A stretch of 64,000 nucleotides of DNA from the NCBI RefSeq assembly GCF_900102875.1, contig NZ_FNGH01000001.1:1-64000 (forward strand), in the 5' to 3' direction. A model generated the notes under the pieces. The model did not search any database. It had not been told where the DNA came from and saw only the letters and a program-made list of their open reading frames with translations. Shown piece by piece: positions 41,901 through 43,881 of the stretch (its first letter is position 1; each line of letters begins with the position of its first letter). This stretch comes from Franzmannia pantelleriensis. Its GTDB lineage: Bacteria > Pseudomonadota > Gammaproteobacteria > Pseudomonadales > Halomonadaceae. Made by a program: the position numbers and the translations under genes.

Positions 41901-41990
41901 CTCGCCGAGCTGCGGCGCCAGTGCGCTGCCAGCGACTGGCAGCGCGTATGCGAGTCCGACATTGATACCCACGATGAGGAGGAACAATGA
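14904..41990 (+). CDS. Giant LEPR-XLL / RTX-type repeat surface protein (9,028 aa)
   Basis: One uninterrupted frame covers 42% of the window. The ATG at 14904 is preceded by AGGAGAA at 14892-14898, and a longer upstream frame would overlap the sapC-like gene. No Sec signal peptide is visible. Instead a basic segment (residues 21-32) precedes FEGLEPRMLLSADP at 35-48, the LEPR-XLL motif of giant repeat proteins. Then follow RTX-like GGxGxDxL repeats (about 298-553), long Gly/Ala-rich repeats (about 2,200-4,600), a less repetitive lower-GC part to about 6,750, more RTX-like and Calx-beta-like sequence, and a C-terminal RTX module array (about 7,987-8,780). The end has an acidic linker, a short Ala/Gly-rich apolar stretch and two cysteines, the only ones in the protein. 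It is probably an exported adhesin or matrix protein that binds calcium; function is inferred. Confidence 0.93.
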   Translation: MNRPFQPTRTPLATLVAKLTRKRSRAQAQKSRFVFEGLEPRMLLSADPLSVALEAATDLEVRVVEEGNQKQLQFLDLNGENGPELIDGMALDDVISVEVEASNEDDRFSFNDDNGLLGNAEHLTFTFLGEEGGNNILDLTGAEALDIVFEGGEGDDRIVYGGEQGGDWVLDGDESGTGSFHQLSFSGVVEVELDDSDAEHRVASVNAGSFFAVLNEGSVLVGEEPEDDEYQGITLSGIHGLDGRADDTLSYIEYDEGVEVDLGSGTATGFSGDVSGFGILEGSNADDILVAGDEGVTLRGLGGNDILESGSGDDTLEGGSGENLLISRGGQDTFVSDDDALDSYLVERDSGDIVLSSSGDEATVNVGDTTVLSFSHHPEEMILGASAESEDMTLDASDYGLGGVTFQLQGANVTAIGSNQDDFFLLSASGSGEIHGGENSAEDQLRVEADVDMTLTDTTLSVDGDVLYVLENVELAILIGGEGDNELDASAFSGDVRLEGVAGANVLRGGDGDDLLIGGTGDDYLHGGGGNDVLFGNTGSNTLDGGGGENRVMGASSSFLELDDDQLLHADAVAEYELVWGGDPGEGIQFFYDDGVSETIAADAEALQIQRVLEATPGIGEGNVQVASGLNEDGNRFWTVRFLNDFMAVDDQGDFALALATLGVAQAGAGSASHDAVKKQSRQVGRDSLENIYGGILQAIEGGNTRLDASAFTGEVYLEGGSGNDTLIGGQGVSEFNAQAGDNHLIAGAGENIVIGGSGEDHLELRLEDAIDSVTLDGDTFTLEEDDASTESRYEAVERVSIIRQGDADLEVDAGGYHGVSAATALADLLSEEDFAAIFSAEDEPGEIEEESGDIQGALRLGVNVGEDGPQQILSLDGVRTLGNLAEVLGSADGVEAKIDLANGTLVLDAADDMTLEALGEGDQHDAVETLMNALDLSLGDVGREVVSAQLQAGGVLVAMQGAGNLTATGSGGNDRFELAAAGEHDLNGGGGDNTLVAHHVGDMTLDADSLSYVVEGSDDDELVTSLDSIASVVLEVADGAEAANIDASAFDGDSLTLRSSVAGELIGSSHVATDFMIEFTDGDLDDGDIEVDSRQSDSRVEAMVDAGDSVDDLSAFNPLTLRGNAELNYIWFGDVTLSDDADITLSESVTLAASGILTLDGASIATSGGHDLRMVADGVVLDGADLDIDGDLSIEAAGIEIHGGSHLQVDGALGLYAQPMGFFNGSPANGFVDVGLFDLSVVIGDARLEAAQIEIESRIDNPDRSLISFESGNSWVDMGLEAATDFVEGLSLFGSISTLIAESLIDIGVDAELIAEGDISIDSVIVLEASVEPTKSWGVGVSVSTLIAHSNVHVHGALHAKQGDININSRVDTTQSVTSAPSAVKGFAGSAAVAVLDTQSRAMVWDDARFTAETDDDGNGGTISVDARTLERSAVSSTSAAKKGKVGVAIAVGVENGITEAQLAGDVNADNAVRVNADTRREAISGTFFAYIPKSANGVSASAGTAAASPSGVVDGLEKSAKDLGKSPLVLLEPISSKLKGVVSGLFGDDDDKDSAAKTADSGEKLDLAAAVAVMVDNNVAEARLGLDEGRNRDGEIVGSRTTIEAGGDVEVEAVSAHRPSVNASGSAAKDSSAGTDSDNPLKRWLKSKVTDSKESSGSSEGSAKDKKSDNNSKDKEDKTATVAISGAVSVGIQDNVANASIEGNVDLDASGRIDVSADSLNEIDPTSLFHAGLYGEIRALADGDSDADHDSSDVVNSLDNGNTVMVEEGHAAGGEVGILYEFLGESRSDVDLSEEDFGDEERWERLGAPLEQQIPELIASIGNFFTSNFGLKGSFDSWTQATAEGEKLALAGAGNVFLLGQDSDARIRDGARLNVDGQDDLTALEDLAPNGEQHVSVNARSANDLFNLVGNIKLGGIGGSGSFNAEKWQKAIFSSPSLGSKAEGVAIGAAVTTNLLSSSTSAEIESGVVLLADSLDVSADTSSLVLGIGASGGKAEKLAFNASAVANVIDNLTHASIGDGALIKVGDGQVDEDGPALRVSANDETYAINITGSFSTSGQAAVGASAAVSVVDRDTRAWIGADSGDPIVSGPTGTLLVGGDLEVSAANSGVVVDLAVAGTKAGGKDSNSGGGSSGSSGDDPGKWPNNQANYDNVIAEFSGKAGQGGGSGGGGGEKGVAISGSAIVHVGEDNAVAAIRGLDKVAVDGDVAVTAYDSTHIGMLAGGAAISTSSKSVAVAGAAAVAIQGGETTAEVADIGDWRSGNLSIDAELDGWSVVAAAGLAVATGKKGAGVAGSAAALVSQRSVDARLLRLESGQLGELGISAMDASNTILIAGAVAAGGNAGIGAGAAVSFINHQVEALSEGVGSESDDGRVEVDSLSVVAESEALVISMAASVGVATGGKGFGLSGSVGVNLISSLTQAAVVESHYQLQGDDPDVEVLATDRASLFTLSGAVGVGTTAGVGAGISINYVGGNSAVLGGDEDAEAGVIARIEDSSLRGAQEVSVAGRTTGLNRSLSIGAGASKQVAGAGSVAVNWLENSVAAYVANSDIVADGDVSVASHQQGQLISITGAASGAGKVAIAGSVSVNLIDTSGLSMISGGSIVSGGDIDVVAVSDTLVVSVAFGGSAAGKVGLAGAVTVNLISGQAAAMVNDGAKLEADGDIRVAAEDRARVVVISIGAAGAGKVAGGISASTVQTDSLIMASVSGATLDAGGDVKVLAELADDDEEFDLASVGLGDVDLESEGVDGEDDLEEDEESDIAPRDTSNLDFSSGVINISIAGAAGGSAAGSAAVGLNWMRSSVRAEIVNGADVTAGGDVKVVADDSKGLVNFAFGVAGAGKVAGGGAIAFNYLGGDPTDPSRTIENTSDDDVDASEDMLMLDMGGDPVAYELGQIAAVIDDATVTANAGNVVVEAHSEAQLLNITAGGAAAGKVALAGSIGINFMQNDVLASIRNDAVVTAKAGAAADTGHVIVSASVAPIMINVSGAAAGAGAAGLAGASATNDMASILSARIDGADTRVSADGDIHVEAALLRVTDVPTIDVDEDLIPDEKDDEDRPATPEPGDQIWSFAMSGAGGGKLAVAGGLSLNWMRTNLEAVVADGAELDAGGDIRLQATDDLAMNAFTVGGAGAGAVALAGYFAYNYIGGDPDDPTSAAPNRLRAVIEGSATQVTAGGNVGLLAESTSQINAYTLGASVAGVAALSGTVSLNFTRKEILADVQGATVTADGSIAIVAQDESRIDSASAQLTVAVKGGAAGLSVAYHDIQNSIVAGSHNATLETTQAGAGGGDIVILADSRSSNWAVLAGVTYGTFGAGAGITGSSLINNTTQARIDGGTVTADGNLVVHADTHDTSSVKLGAVAAGAVAIGGSVGVDLMGSNSEAWIGGGAVVLARANGSARDVAFAWDGAPSEVGSSDDDGRERNLNWGEGDWDTEARSGVVVLATSHMEFLTLAVAVAGGVVGAVAANVTVDGINGHTQAWVDDAEVTSEADVVVRALHHADADSGGGSAALDLTAAATAGVDVNLFGHRTHAWIDGSDFAADTVMIKADGDIDVDARASVDFLSVVIGASVGGAGVAASGSASAVSMALDTRAYVKNVTLEARDINVNADNDISGRFIAGAAAGSGGVGIGASLAVGLFNSNASAEVLGATLDAARDIQVTANQQMDMGITVATGAAGLGAVAGAVSVMMADAETVARVVSMDGRHSVLEAGRDVAVTATTTTQINERGSPGDYLQAVGAAAVGGAGAGAAVDVMVLRERTSATVGSHSQITAGRHLDVQAELNRVLNSTAVAFSATAALSISGAISVVSLGSGLSQENQEEVEELGTLVHDTFADLQNGDYAMQEESSEGDSGVDDEDAFDEEEQAQFDDEFDTPSNAGNQNQANRESTNAALDDLTFDIDFDAASGQTVGDTAATVGRNVTLTAGGDIRVEAEEQLTIQAITGSGAVSGVASVGAAITVLELNGAVTATVGFGSELSAGGTVRVSSGFDANADLKGYGGSAALSVAVGGQAVTLIDRTEQLSYLESGNAPHQGVSILAASHLEVLAHAERDYTLTAAGGAIGQVAAGVSIGIAKLEGNTQAYLGSHTQVGDRSYEHGTVLASVSVSATSEDSVSLSVTAVAAGIGAGAGNRSQIDLMTGVNAWVDQHSSLYAGAVTVSATSRPELDSRTLGISAGGLAVGVSETLITMGMEIQARIGDMQGDASGIDILAETLDVRAALERPGSGHNINAKSTGASGALVGVDATVVRLRDTTEVLAELGSAAVVTLAANSTLQARREQALRDSLDGTIDPDQWEGWIGSPLEGLFELPDPDVWLKVTAVQESSMNAASDSYAGGLLAAGASINRLNQATETTARIGEGADVVSFGRVDVIARTDQVSRMDTLAGSGGLVSGVGVGVRAIADSSVLAEVADEASLTLVDTPDSISISALQRVDVDGQMRAVTGGLIAGAGAEGIYHLTLQTHARVAQGAGLLASEINATATTQAIKSDRVSNDQDNSRGEVYGVVAGGGASVEISVDLDTQVQIDDDASLRTSVSVSPDGSGGSLGSGDIVLRALNVLDLQDRASLTSGGLGAGGGITTHIDADQVLAQVQLGNAEIDAFGQFIASANSQADLNAVINMDVYGGASVSVGLAEIEFRPDNRVMINSANIRADGNIWLLAGRDSQFGYDEHRIAAAVDTFAGSALPFDDVDATISVLQNNQILVGGAAAVRGGGDINLFANDYDAVPMLARAKAVNWVNSSLGAIDSLLGGGGFENTGGSTSAESIGGVTVNGLVETGISRDQRLVITLADGVDLDALAALDPTDPDDFQAFRDAIVAEGDFDDIGFSVGFGRTDSELFQALYEAEERLQAYVGIGSSRAVEQFQSEVERLKQKLVDLGLGSTTDQGQIVPENREVVEIQLDDIDATAGRIRVLADYLVGDGELISPTDSNITVLNKLPARLVVNDITINEQLGGVYLNGSIMADDDDINERNQLPVGMIGTHLADFEYNGDPNAQPSPQITIVNSYANAGQIGDLDAADMVYAGLDVDSGYDLYLTEFDRDFVDPSVLVQGSVYAPLADALIAAGQDFELDAEEGNPDASIVVRGLALQATDNITINSSRYTVGPLPEAVIRDFTYGWVESADGSFYNSPNFSLPSWLSNIFDGFGFLEELEDDEDDLQELFDALENWTYTSAARSPSLQAANISINADWVNVNGHIKSGIDEFDIVITQADADQIRNANRGSTFLLTEASQNSGVNVAYNPETGRIEVDDVIVRGGNVHIEGQVLNTGDGLIDVMAGHGHINIDNQTDYALDLAELNVVNTGAGNLTIIDRSLETGEESRFETGFDEESGLFVVKRTGEDDVTFTRDELIAHDDFAFSPEEGLRYAFEVMQVKETRSEYTIKSSSWAGLDALASDPPDDSSSDTTELDRYIKPAGSNEKGYVYRDSDEESRYTYSRDSQNEVSTPTAEEEGNGVVYVVGHSGDPDDAPDGAIMLDDDSYIPEGYYATSGMNHVSTNWIGTKTYEQTFSRSTVSHVTHQHDIAADRVVDINFFGKSEGLIQVESKGDVVLSDSLQNTTGETRIDTQGSIRFASDNPGNWQVSGVDVILEADQGIGRMQPGLDDEPDIETLDVLTHGGLVNASSERGDILLANAISEPADLRIGNISAERGDVYLESSRSILGDAGASTHINAQSITLQTDGDIGSEGGDLSPLRINSSDRGSNVAATERMADVLTVQAGGDVHLEEVEGDLRVFSLVASGDVHLTIDSSLIDVNEIVEIDERTYDELKDGVWQALSLTSDDRANDAIENLVARRTSEYQAYWEYRLATSDDRIGDLVYGAEYELIQLNDDVSVLVQRNDDGDIVSAADLAPSGSEDSATMHQFLGAGSTAITTLERGDVLQNPSIDLDSLDGDLRFAVEALLAQGGGLMAANALAGVASGETLTYRKVVGYDPDSSITLNAQEREATAASLRQNLRDDGVPEEQIEAGVAAGIETIEQSRTVRYHELHATFYGAEVPDDERPPEYYDQSWQASIDEDAVRSSVKVWTEQELLSLVGEGLLKETTSTQFEVQEPNIEAGGDVHIQAGVNIGSIDDYVVIDLSRGDDQDASFGALTEQERVLLSAAERNDISYLEGPLIDAQASFRNLQETSSGDTELELVRSDGGDWGELTLDAGDWLYLNGDTLNYTANGIYFEVVAVDGSTLSLRTAAAEVIAEEQRDIQVGQVMLDPTDQVNDGKTLSHVVIDQRSDIQMALSATSAVYLAAGGSIYVGSEGDMTIAELEAGQSDALDGNIRIKVRGEILSRDASLIGNGAILEAATGAIGTEQQRVELDLGSGLITARAQEAIWLHAVESANIASIFSERGDISVSAVNHIVDGLSHDLLKVLAQQGDIHLDAQEGSVGSIDANNPLELEARLGAIYVNSAQDVALWTPDADMRVGKIDAASGRVELGADLSIVSANPHHDASEHGYDPLAENIHADEILMQTVLGGIGTVSQDLITRSQGRLDVEADSGGSGAGSVYITELSDQLLLGTVSASGGVAGGALAFITSLGSIQNGLREDESYNLLSANVHLIAADDIGRPDKVITSRIGNLQGSSTTGVVYLDNAGHLTVNEGGVQAGGDIVLTSNSPMTISSEGDVVSENGTIRLYAMESADPDDGTDTITFTNDVQLVAEKAILVYAADGIIVEHGVTLEAKERIEFGVETHESTHGAPDDTLAVSHINGTLLAPELKLVGGNEKGQVWELGEDLLIQVPVVSIDTGDGDNVLTLGGRIEADELTLSGGQDDDHVTFDGDHRIREQLDVQLGEGDDVLRVHGSIDATGGKMIFDGNAGDDDLMLHADALLGEIALLGGGGDNLLTVVELNDRDELVTLDGGDGSDVYRIVTRQDANANYEITVKDSGAINDGVDYLYIEGRGYDGYDGNLDRDLNHVGNDAEDLFLIRRNFIARMEGDGDSGVEEGAAVERINYDDTMNGRVTVNGHEGNDVFVVDDTSALMTLDGGNGNDRFQIGQIFTDDPNATDEEGNYLSGIRGPEDEINVTQTTQGYLSYGNSESLVIYGGDGDDEFIVYSNKALLRMEGEDGNDDFIIRAFVAEDDIEVYGGGGDDNIEYNINAPVNIDGGAGYNTITVLGTELDDNFVITEDGVFGAGLNIGFDNIQRVRVDSLEGDDTFFVLSTSPDVVTELIGGVGSSSFVVGGDVTGRVVSADPEGRSSLVTHTINSEDDEYNSLLADGLPVTVADPSRGAVVVDEPGGGTRVVQGGPADFFDLSLALPKGDEFKGAVVTLTVSAAMASTNLRNKSADAETVKLALEEDGDYQQALTVDFEYRGDDEGWVAVDGDGNQQSLYVKAPEDSLASGTREVTVSYLARAQMENDGELPEELQALEQQAINNTMVTVYDSSQGDLVFGVPNDDRVQVIEGDDFGEPGSSFELRLSSAPEAGETVTVHLEMDERLEAQLPDGTSVSDGIEFTADNWDQARTIELRAVDDDERQNRLDTRVGFSVESSEGKDSAFHDVEFGSVRVSVYDNDSPSLVVQQTDGSTRVTTEGGSDSYFLRLSQQPDDEVMVRLNSDGLTRFDWQDNARIIMDSVLDEDVEVTALPGAHAGPRLVLEEGTWQDLGLNVGMYLSLSDAEGAPLDGTFRVNNVEDGTLHLTNEAQIDFDGLDEQALTLTQAEAPAVVFDADNWHERIEIGISADTYYVPAENTLNDMSFPPQLNVLDRIQGPLILEGGTSNTDRSLNEAIMLPYERAEYVERDDDDTGVEEVEPENEDTNTLTLHADASVADLDGVLTSTFLSGLGMGEGDPLEQRYLNAQGEEVTITTERGIAYHGFSVVELLLGTGDNTLEIDLDVDAVVYDGAYTLGENSAGEALLVRDDGGDWFDDGFRRGDTLLLDDQRVDIMDIDINGNLVLDRPMADVPQASRVIREMPLTAVHGGGNSSGSMGGDHITVSGGYDAQLPLIVFGNTERSGERYSADGKGPSELAQPFTEVGNNVLDASAATGGVVLVGGSGDDTLIGGSGNDQLFGGGGNNLLDASAGGNNHLYGSGSIDVDLSSRLSLAERVITLYSAEADVEHDAGDRLEAGDSTLIGGHGDDILIGDHGEILLEPGAGPNDLRLLDSQRVIEVRSTDPASYGNNLLEVQGGDNLLIGGSGANQLFGAEGNDTLVGNHARVTLAETNRLTALAELVTLPSEHGRGSELHGGGGSNVLVGGEGGDIITAGPAGGVDPALDPALLSSVVLANHGTLTWEQDVLVEATSRLEAEQDAPPTDAELRARTGDSDITLHGGHNLVLGGAGNDRIEIRDAGDDADNIVLGGRGEAQWDAHGTLRSLVTLTPTLATHNSVSLESGNLLFAGGSGNDSVSVTHASTTSRQQLFGNNVALDWNADGILTRAESIATDRGGDMTAAVNAGDVLLVGGSGDLDLEIDAASQHSQHRILADNGVMHWDDHGTLREMITSRPDLVATSTIDINAGDTTLLSGAGDSDITIGDQASVVVSQPGELAWNAAGHLVRATSTDPGAAGDADVTLGHGDNLVIGGDGDNVITVGDGDNLVAGDHAEALFDAQGTIVSFTSIHHAHGGDDTITTGSGNDWVLGGYGGDTITAAGGDNVIVGDNGRITAHADGTRALVESLDTRRATGGSDVITTGHGDDQIIAGVGNDETENAGGETVVIGDLGHIRSNADGRYIEAETEASNLGGNNTLVGGVDRDILLGGPGNDYLDGGQGNNILLGDFGLVTRLASEIVVETNNHFEGGNDTLILGPGRSVAIGGGGNDAFDGNFDRDTMIGDFGRVRIEVSGASEAEQVQAVVSLAQGRLDLIRQVQQEVYTENQFEDDTEEQTSSWQDLTPDGLFGGRSVDSVAAARTAQPIQGLQGLRELIDDWVERQQGVGQSSMRAAIASDVAAEMAEPAAPDASPGDGDAAVTDEAEQQETPPDESASETPEDVPADEQPQEEPVPDAEDDVIAESDDASADDQDEAALEVSSAALGSGLAAALASASGWGIARHAGAGARHGEALAELRRQCAASDWQRVCESDIDTHDEEEQ
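15795..16563 (+). repeat. N-terminal RTX-like blocks in the giant gene
   Basis: Two clusters of Gly/Asp nonapeptides encode GGNDILESGSGDDTLEGGSG (from 15795) and GGDGDDLLIGGTGDDYLHGG (from 16419). A third short cluster, GGSGNDTLIGG, is near 17065. These match the GGxGxDxUx pattern that binds calcium in beta-rolls of exported RTX proteins. Confidence 0.75.
21540..28760 (+). repeat. Gly/Ala-rich tandem protein repeats, about 54 aa each
   Basis: The encoded sequence repeats a unit of the form GAAGAGKVAxAGSxSxNxx...GAxxxAGGDIxVxA. In the clearest stretch (about 22620-23070) successive units are about 54 residues (162 bp). Units diverge and gain insertions elsewhere, including an acidic TSP3-like stretch DVDEDLIPDEKDDEDR starting at 24033. 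The pattern suggests a long beta-solenoid fibre. Limits are approximate. Confidence 0.65.
38862..41240 (+). repeat. C-terminal RTX module array of the giant gene
   Basis: Starting with GGSGDDTLIGGSGNDQLFGG, RTX nonapeptides alternate with a second motif of the form GDxGxhxxDxxGxhxxhxS. About 12 copies of the second motif are visible, for example GDNGRITAHADGTRALVES, GDHAEALFDAQGTIVSFTS and GDLGHIRSNADGRYIEAET. Spacing is irregular, about 55-80 residues. The array ends in GDFGRVRIEV before the acidic tail. Confidence 0.75.
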
Positions 41991-42028
41991 GCCAGCAAGG
42001 CAGGTATCGGGAGCGCCGATGCAGCTAG
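41987..42028 (+). CDS. Possible 13-residue relay ORF
   Basis: An ATG overlaps the giant gene's stop as ATGA and has the strongest ribosome site in the neighbourhood (GAGGAGGAACA just upstream). The frame encodes MSQQGRYRERRCS and stops at 42028, ten bases past the start of the GAF-HlyD gene. It may serve only to hand ribosomes from the giant gene to the next one. Whether the peptide has a role is unknown. Confidence 0.35.
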   Translation: MSQQGRYRERRCS

Positions 42029-43878
42029 ACGATCAGGCAACGCGGGCGATTCAGGCCTGGCACGCCCAGGCCGAGAATGCCCAGGCATGGCTCGCCCGCC
42101 ACTGCGCCTCGGCGCCGCAGCCGGAAGGCGCCCGCATCAGCGAAGGTGTCGTGCTGTGGCGCCAGGAGAGCGACTGGCTCCCGGTGGCGCTATGGCCAAG
42201 CGGCGCCGAGGGGCAGACGCTGCTGGGACTGGCCGATGATGTGCGCCAGGCGGCACGCGGGCTGGTCAGCCAGCTCGATGATGGGCATCTGGGTATCGGC
42301 TATCCGGTGCGTGATCCGGCGGATGACCAGCAGGGCACAGGCGCCTTGGTCGGCGCCGTGGCGCTTCGCGTGGCGTTACCGGCCTCACTGCACGACGACC
42401 AGCGCGCCCAGGCCGCCTTGATGCCGTTGATGCAGCGCCTAGAGGAGGGCGTGGCAGTACTCGAGCGCGATCTGGTTCAGCGCACCCATCGCGATACCCG
42501 ACGGCGCCAGCAGACGCTGGCCAGGCAGCTCGAGTTGCTCGCGGCGGTGCTTGCCGAAAATCGCTTCAAGGCCGCCAGCATGCAGCTGGTGACACGCCTT
42601 GCGACCCTGTTCAACGCCGAGCGAGTGACTCTGGGCTGGCAGCGTGGCGCACGCTGCCGCGTGGTGCAGATCTCCCACAGCGCACAGTTCAACCGCAAGA
42701 TGAACCGCATCCGTGCCACCGAGCTCGCCATGAGCGAGTGCCTCGATCAGCGCGCCAGCGTTGCCGTACCGCCCCCCGAGGAGGCCGCCGACCATGCCCG
42801 TCGAGTCAGCCACGCGCACCGTCGACTGCAGGAGATGACCGGCCTGCCCAGTGTGCTGACGCTGCCCTGTCTCGACGACGGCAAGCCGCTTGGCGCGGTC
42901 ACCCTGGAGCGTGAAGCGGCATTCAGCGCGGAGGAGGCGGATGCCCTCGAGAGCCTGATGGCGCTGTGCACTCGCGCGCTGGAGGAGAAGCGTCTCAACG
43001 ACCGGCCGCTGCCGGTCAAGGCGGCGGTGGCGGTGGGCCAGCAGTGCGCGCGGCTGGTCGGTCCGGGTTATCTCGGCTACAAGCTCACGGCGATCGTGCT
43101 GGGCGCGGCGGTGGCCTTCGCGACCCTGGCCACCGGGACGGAGCGGGTGGCGGCCGACGCCACCCTGGAGAGCCTCGAGCAGCAGGTGCTGGCAGCACCG
43201 TTTCGCGGCTATATCGATGCGGCGCTGGTGCGTCCCGGCGATACCGTGGCGATGGGCGAGGTGCTGGCCGAGATGGACACCCGCGAGCTGGTGCTCGAGC
43301 AGTTGCAGTGGCAGAGCGAGCTGGCCAAGCTGGCGCGTCAGGAACAGCAGCAGCGCGCCGCCGGCGAGCGTGCCGCGGTCAATGTGATCGGTGCTCAGCA
43401 GGATCAGGCCCAAGCGCGCCTGGAGCTGGTCGAATCGCGCCTGCAGCGCGCCTCACTGCAGGCACCGTTCGCCGGGCGTGTGCTCAGTGGCGACCTTACC
43501 CAGCGACTCGGCGGCGTGGTCGAGCAGGGCGAAGAACTGTTTCGTCTCTCGCCGCTGGACGCCTACCGCATCGAGCTCGAGGTGCCCGAAGGGCGCATCG
43601 ATGCGCTGCGCGAAGGGCAGAAGGGCGAGCTGGTGCTGGCGGCAATGACCGGCGAGCGTTTCGCCTTCGAGGTCGAGCGCCTGACCCCGCAGACCCGCAG
43701 CGTCGATGGCAGCAATCGTTTCGTGGTCGAAGCCAGCCTGGAGAGCGACGACCGCGAGCTGCGGCCCGGCATGCAGGGGGTGGGCAGGATCGAGGTGGGC
43801 GAGGCGCGCCTGATCAGCATCTGGACCCGCGAACTGGTCGACTGGCTGCGGCTGACGCTATGGCGATGGTGGGGATAA
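42019..43878 (+). CDS. GAF domain / membrane anchor / HlyD-type adaptor fusion
   Basis: The 619-residue product joins a cytosolic sensor-like half to a periplasmic adaptor. Residues about 168-325 fit a GAF domain (LEREAAFSAEEADALESL at its end). One membrane helix is at about 355-373 (LTAIVLGAAVAFATLA). From 375 on it has the barrel-sandwich and hairpin layout of HlyD/RND membrane-fusion proteins (APFRGYIDAALVRPGDTV and SLQAPFAGRVLSGDLTQRLGG). The ATG at 42019 is used because GGGAG lies 5 bases upstream; the longer frame would run inside the giant gene. It sits between the giant gene and the M50 gene. It may link a cytosolic signal or the motor to the TolC-like channel, by inference. Confidence 0.87.
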   Translation: MQLDDQATRAIQAWHAQAENAQAWLARHCASAPQPEGARISEGVVLWRQESDWLPVALWPSGAEGQTLLGLADDVRQAARGLVSQLDDGHLGIGYPVRDPADDQQGTGALVGAVALRVALPASLHDDQRAQAALMPLMQRLEEGVAVLERDLVQRTHRDTRRRQQTLARQLELLAAVLAENRFKAASMQLVTRLATLFNAERVTLGWQRGARCRVVQISHSAQFNRKMNRIRATELAMSECLDQRASVAVPPPEEAADHARRVSHAHRRLQEMTGLPSVLTLPCLDDGKPLGAVTLEREAAFSAEEADALESLMALCTRALEEKRLNDRPLPVKAAVAVGQQCARLVGPGYLGYKLTAIVLGAAVAFATLATGTERVAADATLESLEQQVLAAPFRGYIDAALVRPGDTVAMGEVLAEMDTRELVLEQLQWQSELAKLARQEQQQRAAGERAAVNVIGAQQDQAQARLELVESRLQRASLQAPFAGRVLSGDLTQRLGGVVEQGEELFRLSPLDAYRIELEVPEGRIDALREGQKGELVLAAMTGERFAFEVERLTPQTRSVDGSNRFVVEASLESDDRELRPGMQGVGRIEVGEARLISIWTRELVDWLRLTLWRWWG

Positions 43879-43881
43879 CGC

